In this document: positions 43,551 through 51,943 of the stretch, piece after piece
Layout of the letters: each line of letters opens with the position of its first letter
How positions within the stretch are numbered: the stretch's first letter is position 1
From: Flavisolibacter ginsengisoli DSM 18119
Lineage (GTDB): Bacteria > Bacteroidota > Bacteroidia > Chitinophagales > Chitinophagaceae
Assembly: GCF_900129295.1 (NCBI RefSeq)
Contig: NZ_FQUU01000012.1
Span: forward strand, 94,777 to 158,776
Direction of reading: 5' to 3'
Length of the DNA: 64,000 nt
The notes under the pieces: generated by a model
What the model was told of the DNA's origin: nothing
The model's input: only the letters and a program-made list of their open reading frames with translations
Databases searched by the model: none
Made by a program: the position numbers and the translations under genes

Positions 43551-44828
43551 TTAGGCCATATTTCTTTTTTCCCACGTTTGCTTAAGGAGTTTTGCGTGTT
43601 CACTTGGAGTTACACGGATATACCTAAGGAATGCCTTTTCGGTCCTGTGGCCTGTGATCGCCATAATGGTCAATGTTGGTGTGCCAGCAAGAAATTCATT
43701 GGTGGCAAATGACCTTCTTGCTGTGTGAGTGCTGATAAGATCACATTTCTCTGGTGAGAGCACCTGCTTTTCACCAGCTTTAGTGAATTTTATTTCCACC
43801 TGTTTTCTCAACATAGGAATGAGCCTCGTGATCTCCTTGAGATATTTGTTCATTTTCTGATTACTTATTGGATTAGGAAGCTTACCGCAATACTTTTTAA
43901 CAATAGTATCAACTGTCGTATGTATGGGAATTACCACCGGATCTCCAGTTTTTGTTTGAGTGAGCTCAATAAATCCTCCGTTAATCTTTTCGGCATTGAA
44001 GTTGGAGAAATCAGAAAATCTCAATCCCGTGTAACAGCCGATAATGAAGGAATCACGAACTCGGTCAAGTTTAGGCCTATCAGAAAGATTTAGAGCTATC
44101 ATGGCTTCCAGTTCCTCTTTGGTGAGATATACAGTATCTGCTTTCTCACGAACTGTTATAAATCTTTTTCCCTTAAAGGCAAAATTGCTGTGTAGTTCAT
44201 GTTCCGCAGCTTCGTTCATCAAAAGTTTAATGATTTGGATGTCCTTCCCGATGGAATTAGTGGAGAGTTTATATTTCTTAATTAGAAATGCTGTATAACG
44301 GGAGTAAAAATGAAGATCAATATTAGAAAAGCTAATTACTTCTTTATCACTAGTTTGGAAGGATCGTAGATGCTCTAGGGCTGTGGAATACGTCTTTATT
44401 GTATTGACTGAAATAGGTTTTCCGGTCTTATGATTAAGTCGGATTCCTGCCTTTGATTGATCGATCACATCGGTGAAGAAATCCAGAAATGTCACCGTTT
44501 TGCGCTTTGCGATTTTACCTTTTAAAATTCGATCAAGGGCTTCTTTGAGCTCGACAGGTGTTGGATGTTCAAAATCCCCATCATTGATCATTTTTCTTAT
44601 TGTTGTCTTGATCCTGGCTGATATATTGTCCAGTCTTGCATTGAATTCTGGGTATTCAGGAAATTTAACTGTTTCCTTTGCCCTATGGGTGGTTTTGTTC
44701 CAATAGACAGGATGTATGCTCTCTGGAAGGTAATATTTAAGACCCATATCTGATCCGTAGCTGATTCTTGCGAAAATTGCGGTGGGATTCTTACTGGATG
44801 TTCTTTTAAGATAAAATGAGACGTACAT
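43551..44828 (-). CDS. int: Tyrosine recombinase (integrase) of the element
   Basis: 425 residues from the ATG at 44828. The frame is open to 44927, but that extension codes through the arm-type repeats and the family begins at VSFYLKRTSSKNPTAIFARI. Domains: arm-binding (1-90), SAM-like core-binding (about 105-205), catalytic from about 230. Catalytic residues are readable: Arg in CYTGLRFSDFSNF, HTARRSFATN (H-x-x-R), GHRTEKAFLRYIR with the terminal Tyr. It lies 190 bp from attR and catalyses integration at tRNA-Phe. Confidence 0.95.
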   Translation of the reverse strand: MYVSFYLKRTSSKNPTAIFARISYGSDMGLKYYLPESIHPVYWNKTTHRAKETVKFPEYPEFNARLDNISARIKTTIRKMINDGDFEHPTPVELKEALDRILKGKIAKRKTVTFLDFFTDVIDQSKAGIRLNHKTGKPISVNTIKTYSTALEHLRSFQTSDKEVISFSNIDLHFYSRYTAFLIKKYKLSTNSIGKDIQIIKLLMNEAAEHELHSNFAFKGKRFITVREKADTVYLTKEELEAMIALNLSDRPKLDRVRDSFIIGCYTGLRFSDFSNFNAEKINGGFIELTQTKTGDPVVIPIHTTVDTIVKKYCGKLPNPISNQKMNKYLKEITRLIPMLRKQVEIKFTKAGEKQVLSPEKCDLISTHTARRSFATNEFLAGTPTLTIMAITGHRTEKAFLRYIRVTPSEHAKLLKQTWEKRNMA

Positions 44829-44867
44829 AGACAAATAACTTATTGCTAAAATATAAGATACTTGTCT

Positions 44868-44886
44868 GGGGTGCGCCACGGGGTAC
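44868..44886. repeat. Right pair of integrase arm-type heptamers
   Basis: GGGGTGC at 44868-44874 and GGGGTAC at 44880-44886, spaced by 5 bases, same direction and spacing as the left pair at 28476-28494. They lie just upstream of the integrase start. Confidence 0.55.
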
Positions 44887-45017
44887 GCTAAAGTTTTACT
44901 ACCATTTTTAACTGTATTTTCTCCCAAGCCGTTTATGTTGTCAGAATCGAGATTAATAATAAGCTCAATGTAAAACGAGGAAAAAGAAAGAAAAGGTAAA
45001 GAAAGAAGGTTACGCCT

Positions 45018-45031
45018 CGCCCCACACCACA
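45018..45031 (+). other. attR core
   Basis: CGCCCCACACCACA, identical to 28408-28421. Left of it the sequence (TTACGCCT) no longer matches the tRNA T-arm. It marks the chromosome boundary; unrelated chromosomal sequence follows. Confidence 0.8.
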
Positions 45032-45202
45032 GAGAAAGAGATCACAGAGATGTGGTCTCTTTTTGTTTGTATAGCTCTTCAAGACTGCGCTTCACTGGAT
45101 TTATGCATCATAATACTCTTACGAATTATGAAGCAGTCAAATCTATCGATCTTGGTAGGCTTACAAAGATTTGACAGGTTATTAACCTATCGAACAGCAT
45201 CA

Positions 45203-47665
45203 TTAGTAACCCTGTTCCAATCCAGGCTTTCTTAATCCCGCCACTTCATTGGCCATTAATATAAATACGTTCCAGCTTAGGCCTTTTGTACTAGGCCACC
45301 AGGAATCTGTTGTAGTCCATTTTGTTGGAATGAACTCTTTACTAAACGGCCATGCAGGATTCAGATTCATTTCTGCCCAGACCCTGTTTTCCATCATGCT
45401 TAAGGCATTTTTCCACCCATGTTTCAGTCCGGTAACATATGCACAATATTCGGGGCGAAACCAACTTCCGCCATTATAATAATAGCCATCATTTTTCCCA
45501 TCAGTATAATTCTCATCTCCGAATTTCTCAAATGGTTGATAGTCTTTGGTGAAATAGGAAAATTGATTCCTGCCAGTAACCCTGATCAAAATAGCGGCGG
45601 TGGTACCTAATTCGGGATGTGGTGCTTTTGAATTTTTATTGAGTAGTGGCATCCTGTTCAATTGGTTTATGACCATCTCGTCAGTCAGCATTTTTTCATT
45701 GAATAACCAGATAGATAAAAATTCAGGTTCAAGGTCTGTAAGAGAAATTAGATCTGGATACCTGGTATCAAATAGTAAATGTTTACGGGTGGGGTCATAA
45801 AAATTCTTGTAGGCTGCAACAGCTTTGTTGATATAACCTTCTCTAACCTCATCGTAACCCAGAGCCTTGATTGTTTTTAATGCTACAGCAAACATTCCCT
45901 GGTTTGCTGCAAGACGATGGGTTTTTGGTTCGTAGGTTATTACATCTACCTGGTTTAAAGGGAAATGCGCTTCACAAACGCCATCCCTGTCAGGATCAAA
46001 TTCGTTCAATACATATGCAACAGCCCTGTCTATTTTTTCCTTTGGCAATTCTGCTTTAAATCTTCTCCTATTAAGTAACGCCCATTGCAACCATAAGATG
46101 GTTGCTTCATTATCTTTTACTTCAACCGATCCCATAGAAGAAGTGATGATGGTGCCGATAGCACCATTTGCAATTTGCGTCTTGCCCCATTCCTCCCAAA
46201 GATTCAGGTTGAGATATTTATTATACGTTGCCACAACGGAGAAATAGGTATCCCTGTTATACATATCGGGTGCATAATTCATATTGGGAACAAGGAAAGG
46301 AGAGAAATCGTTGATGTCTGAGATCCAGGTGAGCATATTCACATTCGCGTACATCATTTTTTCAATTGCTGAACCTTGAAAGCCCATGCCTTCTGCCAAC
46401 CTGGTTTGGCACGAGACCATGAATTGATGTTGAGACTGCCAGGGCTCAATGAAAATGTAACTTGTTTTTTCAACGGTATCTCCCTGTGGAAGTATGTTAT
46501 AAGGCTTTGGGGCAACCTGGTTTTGTACAATCCTGAAATCTTTTATGTCAAGATGTACATCATTCTTTCCCGATGGACCAATGAATACAGATATGTCATC
46601 GTTGCCTATGTATGGTATTAATATACTTCCTTTAAAAACCTTCCAATTTGCAGTATCCGTTGGAAAATTGTCAATGTATTTTACACCATCTTCCAGTTCT
46701 ATCGTTTTTTTGCCATTCTTCACCCTGAATAGTTTCATCATAACAGGTTTATTCCCTTTGGCCTGGAATGAAATAGTATACACATTTTGACCAGGAAGAT
46801 GAACTACAGCTTCTGCTCCGGATGATATATGTGTGTTGCCTTTAAAAGAAACATAATTATCCTTTATTAGCACATTTAAATCCCCCCTCATTTTGAATTG
46901 GTCCTTAAGATTTATGGTCGAATCTTTTGCATAGTCCAGGTCGTAGTACTCTCCATAAGATTGTTTAAGGAAGTATTCACCTTTCCTGTTTTTAAAAGAA
47001 TCAGATATTGAAAACAGGTTTGCATCAGCCAGTTTTCTCATACCCACGAATCCGCCACCATTTTCGGTAAACCTGCGCCTGGTATTCCTGGTATATTGAT
47101 TTTTGTAACCTGCATCTGTAAGTACAGCAACTACATAGTTGCCGGGAGTAATGAATCCAATTGCAGGAAATATTTCATGCACTAATCCGCCAGGAAAATC
47201 ATTCTCCTCAAATGTTACAAACTGTTTCGGAGCAGTAAAAGGTGATGTCTTCTCTTCTAAAATGAATTTCAAACCAGGCATAGAAGGTTGAAAAAGCCGC
47301 ACTGATTTTCTCACAACATTTTCGTTCACCAGTTTATAAACAACTTCTGCAAAAAGATCTACAGTGAGTGCAGGAATAAAGACTTTATAATTAAGATGAA
47401 TTTCATCTCTTGTTGATCGGGTGAGCGTAGCAGTTGGTGCTGGCAATTTAGATGTAGCACTTCCATCAATATTTGAAAGCTGTAATGAAAAAGGAATTTC
47501 GTCAATGGCCAGAACAATTCCGTTTTGTAAAATCTTAACCGAATAATATGAATCCTTTTGGACTGGTTCTATAGCTATGCCCTGACCTATTGCCTGGTTT
47601 ATAAACAGGCACATAATGGATAGCATGAAAAAATGAACTATGTTCCGGCTTTCAGGTATAAGCAT
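45203..47665 (-). CDS. Large secreted protein, probable six-hairpin (alpha/alpha) glycosidase-like
   Basis: 820 residues from the ATG at 47665, with a signal peptide ending near INQAIGQ. Residues about 30-390 are beta-type. From about 400 the sequence is helical, with repeated Trp/Tyr/Asp patterns of a six-hairpin toroid: YAPDMYNRDTYFSVVATYNKYLNLNLWEEWGKTQ, NEATILWLQWALLNRR, NDGYYYNGGSWFRPEYCAYVTGLKHGW, STKGLSWNVFILMANEVAGL. This suggests a glycoside hydrolase with an N-terminal beta-sandwich. No GH family is claimed. It stands alone next to the element's right end and is intact. Confidence 0.7.
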   Translation of the reverse strand: MLIPESRNIVHFFMLSIMCLFINQAIGQGIAIEPVQKDSYYSVKILQNGIVLAIDEIPFSLQLSNIDGSATSKLPAPTATLTRSTRDEIHLNYKVFIPALTVDLFAEVVYKLVNENVVRKSVRLFQPSMPGLKFILEEKTSPFTAPKQFVTFEENDFPGGLVHEIFPAIGFITPGNYVVAVLTDAGYKNQYTRNTRRRFTENGGGFVGMRKLADANLFSISDSFKNRKGEYFLKQSYGEYYDLDYAKDSTINLKDQFKMRGDLNVLIKDNYVSFKGNTHISSGAEAVVHLPGQNVYTISFQAKGNKPVMMKLFRVKNGKKTIELEDGVKYIDNFPTDTANWKVFKGSILIPYIGNDDISVFIGPSGKNDVHLDIKDFRIVQNQVAPKPYNILPQGDTVEKTSYIFIEPWQSQHQFMVSCQTRLAEGMGFQGSAIEKMMYANVNMLTWISDINDFSPFLVPNMNYAPDMYNRDTYFSVVATYNKYLNLNLWEEWGKTQIANGAIGTIITSSMGSVEVKDNEATILWLQWALLNRRRFKAELPKEKIDRAVAYVLNEFDPDRDGVCEAHFPLNQVDVITYEPKTHRLAANQGMFAVALKTIKALGYDEVREGYINKAVAAYKNFYDPTRKHLLFDTRYPDLISLTDLEPEFLSIWLFNEKMLTDEMVINQLNRMPLLNKNSKAPHPELGTTAAILIRVTGRNQFSYFTKDYQPFEKFGDENYTDGKNDGYYYNGGSWFRPEYCAYVTGLKHGWKNALSMMENRVWAEMNLNPAWPFSKEFIPTKWTTTDSWWPSTKGLSWNVFILMANEVAGLRKPGLEQGY

Positions 47666-47780
47666 CAATCACCTTTCAATATTATTTTTAGGGAGAATCT
47701 ATCAAATAGCCTATAGTTTCAACATACTTTAGTTGCTATTTATTAAAACATACAGGGTTAAAGCACGAGTGTTCTCTGTA

Positions 47781-48836
47781 TTATTTCATACTTGTCTGCC
47801 AGGTCTTTTCAACTTCTTCCTTTTCCGGTAGTACAACATAGCTGGCCACGTACACTTTCTGATTTTCATCCAGTGCATAGTCAGACCCAATAATATCCCT
47901 TGACTGGTCAACATACAAAAAACTGCAGTTCATACAATTGAAAACAGGCATGATCCTGCTGAAATTGATCTCGCCTTTATTTCTTGGAGCAAGCAACCCG
48001 GCAGATTCTGTACGCCAATTATAAAAACTAATGGGCTGCTTATTCAGGTTTTGCACTTCCTTAAGGCTCATGCCACAATACACTCCCTGGCTGGAGCGCC
48101 AACGTGACAACATAACTGTATTGATATTATTATTGCTTTCGTTGTGCAATTGTTCCCCAATAATGATAAAGGAAATATCTCTTAAATTTTCCTGGTCCTT
48201 CCAAATGAAAATAGCCTGGTGACTGGTATTAGGAAATATGACGCTACACTTACTGCCCAAACTCTGGGAAAACATAAAAGAATCCGTCTTTACATTGGAC
48301 TTGCCAAAGGCTGCTACAAGATATTCATGTGCATCCAGGGTAAGGAGGTCTTCGGCATAACCAATGTTCCGGGCATCAGGAATCAGTTTTTTGTTAGCCT
48401 GAATTATATACATCCAGGATGTATCTACCATTTTCCTTGAGCAACTCATTAACCATTCTTCTTTTTGATACAACATCGTTTTGCAGGTATCCTTTGACTC
48501 TATAAAATGGAAACCCGCCATTTTCATATCATTCATAAATGATAACCACTCCTCTTTACAGGATGTACTGTATAATAATCCCGGGTTGTCAACATGATTC
48601 AGGATCTCGAAATTGCGGTATATATCTATGGAGTCTTTTTTATCAAACTTTGACTGTGAGTAGCCAATTGCATTGTTATCTGGAAGGAATGATCTTTTAA
48701 AGCCTTTTTTCTGAAGATGAGTTTCCAGCTTATTGCGGTTAAGTTCTAGTAAGCCTGTGATATCTTTTAAAGATACCTGTGCAAACACACCATACCCAAT
48801 AAGGGTAGAGATCAAAACCAGGCTTAACCTTTTCAT
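47781..48836 (-). CDS. Exported protein of unknown function
   Basis: 351 residues with a signal peptide (MKRLSLVLISTLIGYGVFAQ). The mature protein has a pattern TGLLELNRNKLETHLQKKGFK near the start and several Cys. I do not recognise a family. It may be cotranscribed with the six-hairpin protein, which lies 115 bases downstream. Confidence 0.65.
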   Translation of the reverse strand: MKRLSLVLISTLIGYGVFAQVSLKDITGLLELNRNKLETHLQKKGFKRSFLPDNNAIGYSQSKFDKKDSIDIYRNFEILNHVDNPGLLYSTSCKEEWLSFMNDMKMAGFHFIESKDTCKTMLYQKEEWLMSCSRKMVDTSWMYIIQANKKLIPDARNIGYAEDLLTLDAHEYLVAAFGKSNVKTDSFMFSQSLGSKCSVIFPNTSHQAIFIWKDQENLRDISFIIIGEQLHNESNNNINTVMLSRWRSSQGVYCGMSLKEVQNLNKQPISFYNWRTESAGLLAPRNKGEINFSRIMPVFNCMNCSFLYVDQSRDIIGSDYALDENQKVYVASYVVLPEKEEVEKTWQTSMK

Positions 48837-48960
48837 GAGTCTTTTGATTTAGCGAACAATGCGCTTTTTTCAAGGTTGGATCACGAAAGGTTTTTCAAAG
48901 AAGTGTTTTGTGGATTACTAAATTACACTAATTATTTAATTATCAAATGATGGGCCACGC

Positions 48961-49335
48961 CTATTTTTCATCCTTCCTGCGCACCACTAGGTACCATTCA
49001 TGCTCAAGTGGGAGGTATCCATATTCATAGCAAAAGTGGTAAATATTACCCTTTTTATTGGTATAGGTATGTGTAAGGTAATTGAAGCGAAAACCCTGTT
49101 GTAGCAATTTTTCCTTATTGATCTTTCCCATTTCTTCATCCCCAACCACATGCTCAAGGATACGCCGGTTTTTGAGTAAAATATTATTGATATTTCTTAC
49201 CGTGTTGCTCGTAGTAGCCTTCAATTGGTTGTTATAGGCGTTGCGGCAATAGTCATTACAAAATTTTTTATCAGTCCTTCCCTGCAGGCTTTTATCACAG
49301 GCAAGGCATTTCCGTGAAGAAATTGTAGGAAGCAT
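48961..49335 (-). CDS. Small protein with an N-terminal zinc-ribbon-like motif
   Basis: 124 residues from the ATG at 49335. The N-terminus CLACDKSLQGRTDKKFCNDYCRNAYNN has a CxxC plus CxxxC arrangement as in DUF2116/DUF2256-type zinc knuckles. The C-terminal part is GFRFNYLTHTYTNKKGNIYHFCYEYGYLPLEHEWYLVV, a conserved-looking block. Its upstream leader holds one copy of a 30-bp repeat that recurs at 51268. Function unknown; a nucleic-acid contact is likely. Confidence 0.7.
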   Translation of the reverse strand: MLPTISSRKCLACDKSLQGRTDKKFCNDYCRNAYNNQLKATTSNTVRNINNILLKNRRILEHVVGDEEMGKINKEKLLQQGFRFNYLTHTYTNKKGNIYHFCYEYGYLPLEHEWYLVVRRKDEK

Positions 49336-49353
49336 TGTTAGTCTTTGCCTCAA

Positions 49354-49383
49354 GATAATCAATTATATATCCGTGTACAAACG
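49354..49383 (-). repeat. Promoter-like dispersed repeat, copy A
   Basis: 30 bp identical at 29 positions to 51268-51297. On the minus strand it reads CGTTTGTACACGGATATATA and continues to TTATC: TTTG, 20 bases, then TATCTTGA, close to a Bacteroidota promoter. It lies directly upstream of the zinc-knuckle gene. Confidence 0.55.
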
Positions 49384-49467
49384 TTTAAACGGATAAAGAA
49401 AGCAAAAGGACAACCCACCCGATTTGCTTATTTATTGACCCCATGTTATTGAAGAGACTACATAAAA

Positions 49468-49495
49468 TGAAACAAAGCTGTTGGGCTTTGTTTCA
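49468..49495. terminator. Terminator downstream of the beta-helix gene
   Basis: TGAAACAAAGC and GCTTTGTTTCA form an 11-bp perfect stem with a 6-base loop. On the minus strand the stem is followed by TTTTATG. It lies 26 bases beyond the stop of the gene at 49521. Confidence 0.75.
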
Positions 49496-49520
49496 ATAAA
49501 AGAAGGAATGGCGCGGCTAT

Positions 49521-50696
49521 TTAGTTGCAATCAGGTAGTGGCGATGGGAAAGATGTGTTATACTCATTTTTGCTCCAGCAGTTTCCACTTCCAGTTGCAC
49601 CAATAGCAGGCCCCAGCCAAAGCAGGTCAGAAGCAAAAGAAGCCGGGAAAGTCGATGATTGCGGATTCAAACCGTTGCTTGTTACCTGGTTGCTAACAAC
49701 TTTCACATTGTCCGGAACCGGATCAATCCCTGGTGTTGGACCAAGGATAGCTGTACTTACAACTGCAATCCCTGTGTATTGATTGCCTGTTACATGGTTA
49801 TCTTCTACCATTACATTGTCAGGTCCTAAAATCAATATGCCAATACCACTTGGTAAAATGGCTTCCAGTTCCGTAGGATCGTTTTGCAGATTAGTATGAT
49901 TGTTATCACGAACCTGGTTCTTTGTGATTTTGATGTTGGATGATAGCGATACTGATTTCCCTGGAACAAGTAAACTTAAAATGCCTGCGGAGTTGTCGTA
50001 CAGGTGATTTTTGTCAATGGTTACATCAGATACATTTTCTGTTTCAATACCGATTGTGTTTGCATAAGATTTGTTTTGTGAAATGGAAATGTTGGTTGAT
50101 TCGCCGACAAAGATTCCTGTATCGGTATGACCAGTCGATTCGCAATGTTCAATAGTACCATTGGTGCAATCTTGCACAAACAGGCCAAATTCTTCAGTGT
50201 TATTACCAATTGCAGTCACATGTGATAAAGAAAGTCCGTTTATTTCTTTTATTTCTACAGCTCTGTCTGTAAAACCCTGAACCGTAACGTTACTTAACAT
50301 AAACCCATCGGCCCCTTTTACTACTTTAATGCCGATGTCTATACCCCCCGGATTTTCGATAACAACATTTCCATCACCGGATAATGTAATGCCAGGTTTG
50401 TCAACAACAACTTTTTCTTTGTATGTGCCAGGTTTGATCCTGATTTCAGTCCCTGCAACAGCGGCAGTAATTGCAGCCTGTATTGAACTTCCGGGCTGCA
50501 CAACAATTGTCGCCTTCATGTCGGTTTTGGATACCTTTAAACTTAGCACATCATTATTTTCATTTGATGTTACGGGTGTAATTTCTTTACGACAACCGGT
50601 TGTAACGTATAACAACGATACAAAAAGACAAACATAAAATTTCATTCCGGCGGTTAAGCAGTTGCATTGGCTTGTGTAAGCTTTTTCTTTTTTCAT
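49521..50696 (-). CDS. Lipoprotein with right-handed parallel beta-helix repeats
   Basis: 391 residues from the ATG at 50696, which has an A-rich leader; an ATG at 50645 (MKFYVCLFVSLLYVTTGC) gives a tidier lipoprotein signal. The lipobox TTGC precedes RKEITPV. From about residue 65 comes a series of beta-helix (PbH1/NosD-like) turns: GSSIQAAITAAVAGTEIRIKPGTYKE, LSNVTVQGFTDRAVEIKEINGLSLSHV, HTDTGIFVGESTNISISQNKSYANTIGIETENVSDVTIDKNHLYDNSAGIL. Probably a surface polysaccharide binder or lyase-like protein without visible catalytic residues. Confidence 0.85.
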   Translation of the reverse strand: MKKEKAYTSQCNCLTAGMKFYVCLFVSLLYVTTGCRKEITPVTSNENNDVLSLKVSKTDMKATIVVQPGSSIQAAITAAVAGTEIRIKPGTYKEKVVVDKPGITLSGDGNVVIENPGGIDIGIKVVKGADGFMLSNVTVQGFTDRAVEIKEINGLSLSHVTAIGNNTEEFGLFVQDCTNGTIEHCESTGHTDTGIFVGESTNISISQNKSYANTIGIETENVSDVTIDKNHLYDNSAGILSLLVPGKSVSLSSNIKITKNQVRDNNHTNLQNDPTELEAILPSGIGILILGPDNVMVEDNHVTGNQYTGIAVVSTAILGPTPGIDPVPDNVKVVSNQVTSNGLNPQSSTFPASFASDLLWLGPAIGATGSGNCWSKNEYNTSFPSPLPDCN

Positions 50697-51455
50697 GATT
50701 TTCCGATTTTTAAATGATTTGAAATAGTTGCATTCCCTCGCATATGTATTTTCATAAAGCCAGGTTTGTTTGCATAGCATATCTATCAATTGATATCGGA
50801 ATCTTTCAAAGCAGTAATTAAGCAATCACCTGAAAGGCTATCTACTTACATTCTTCATGCAGTTTACCGGCAAAAGCAGTATTATACTATTTTCAATTCG
50901 ACTTATTCCAAATGGTAAAGGCATGTCGAACTATTGTAACTTTCCAGGTCATTGCCTTTCTCATTTTTCATGGTCATTTAGCAGAAGTTGGGCACAGTTA
51001 GTAATCTTTCACAAAAGTAATTTTTCCATAAAGTGTTTTCTAATTGAATTTTGCCAATAGTTAGAAGGCTTTGCATTTTTCGCAAATAGGACAATGAAAG
51101 TTCATCAGTTATTTTGGAGCAAATGCAATGCTCTTTGTTATTTGAAGTTCCCGCATATTGCCAGGTGCCGACTAGCTTGTACATTTTCTTTGAGTCCAAC
51201 AATTTGTAGCGGGTAATCCATAATTGTAATAAAAATTTGAGGACACTAGCATTAATGTTTCTCAACAGATAATCAATAATATATCCGTGTACAAACGCTT
51301 ATAAACGGGTATAGACGAAAGCAAACGGTTAAAAACCGGGTATGGCTTTTCGATGACCCCATCTTTGTTCTGTCAGCCGAACGGCGCCTGGCTGACTGAA
51401 ATAAATAAATTTTAAAATCGCTCCGTAATTAACCAAGGGGCACAAATTAAATGTT
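50697..51455. other. 759-bp intergenic region with repeat copy B
   Basis: The stretch between the beta-helix gene and ssb holds no supported gene. A 95-residue open frame on the minus strand (50978-51265) begins next to repeat copy B but has no clear family likeness. The sequence is AT-rich. The last 160 bp contain TAAACGGG-type short repeats before the ssb start. Confidence 0.55.
51268..51297 (-). repeat. Promoter-like dispersed repeat, copy B
   Basis: 29 of 30 bp match 49354-49383. Beyond it both copies share fuzzy stretches (AAACGG, AAAGCAAA, GACCCCAT) for another 70 bp. No gene follows on the minus strand that is clearly real, so a downstream gene may have decayed. Confidence 0.55.
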
Positions 51456-51800
51456 ATGTACGCACTTAAAAACAAAGTTCAACTGATTGGAAACCTGGGC
51501 AATAATCCCGAGATTAAAACACTCGATGGCGGTAAAAAACTTGCACGCTTCAGCGTAGCTACCAATGAAGTATATCGTAATACTAAAGGAGAAAAAGTTA
51601 CAGAAACCCAATGGCACAACCTGGTGGCCTGGGGTAAGGTTGCAGAAATAGCAGAGAAGTTCCTGACCAAAGGATCGGAAATTGCTATTGAAGGGAAACT
51701 GATGAACAGGACATACAATGACAAAGATGGGGTTAAAAAATACTTTACAGAAGTGCAGGTAAATGAATTACTGCTGCTTGGAGACAAATCTTCAAAATGA
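51456..51800 (+). CDS. ssb: Single-stranded DNA-binding protein
   Basis: 114 residues. The OB-fold is complete: NKVQLIGNLGNNPEIKTLDGGKKLARFSVATNE, GEKVTETQWHNLVAWGKVAEIAEKFLTKGSEIAIEGKLMNRTYNDKDGVKKYFTEVQVNELLLLG. It ends directly after the fold with SSK and lacks the Gly-rich linker and acidic tip that recruits partners, so it may be an accessory SSB rather than the main one. The Pif1-like helicase gene follows 143 bases later. Confidence 0.93.
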   Translation: MYALKNKVQLIGNLGNNPEIKTLDGGKKLARFSVATNEVYRNTKGEKVTETQWHNLVAWGKVAEIAEKFLTKGSEIAIEGKLMNRTYNDKDGVKKYFTEVQVNELLLLGDKSSK

Positions 51801-51943
51801 ACTGTTGGTGGCTTTTTATATGCTGGTGGTGAAGGTTTCATCACCAGCTTTTTATTGCTTAATTATCAATTAAAATCATCTTAATTAAGCGTTTATAAAC
51901 AGGTTTCAAGCCTTATTTGAACTATTTTTATAAGCAGAAGATC

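Larger units (their letters stand above)
28408..45031. mobile_element. Integrated mobile element of 16.6 kb in tRNA-Phe
   Basis: Bounded by a 14-bp direct repeat (28408-28421 and 45018-45031) that includes the tRNA-Phe 3' end, with a tyrosine recombinase gene next to the distal copy. Almost all genes run on the minus strand away from that end. Cargo: primase-like protein, ParB-like protein, two cytosine methyltransferases, Vsr, a putative restriction enzyme, a very large helicase and many unknown small genes. No relaxase, type IV secretion, capsid, portal or terminase genes are seen, so it may be mobilised by a helper element or phage, or be the remnant of a conjugative element. Confidence 0.85.

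Noticed and set aside
44829..44927. 33-residue N-terminal extension of the integrase
   Set aside because: It reads through the arm-type heptamers and does not resemble an arm-binding domain; the ATG at 44828 fits.
28641..45031. Conjugative transposon with full transfer region
   Set aside because: No relaxase, TraG/VirD4-type coupling protein or type IV secretion gene was found in any frame.
28641..45031. Prophage
   Set aside because: No capsid, portal, tail, terminase or lysis gene is recognisable.
45050..45235. 61-codon plus-strand frame after attR
   Set aside because: No domain, overlaps the end of the large secreted-protein gene, and probably arises by chance at the junction.
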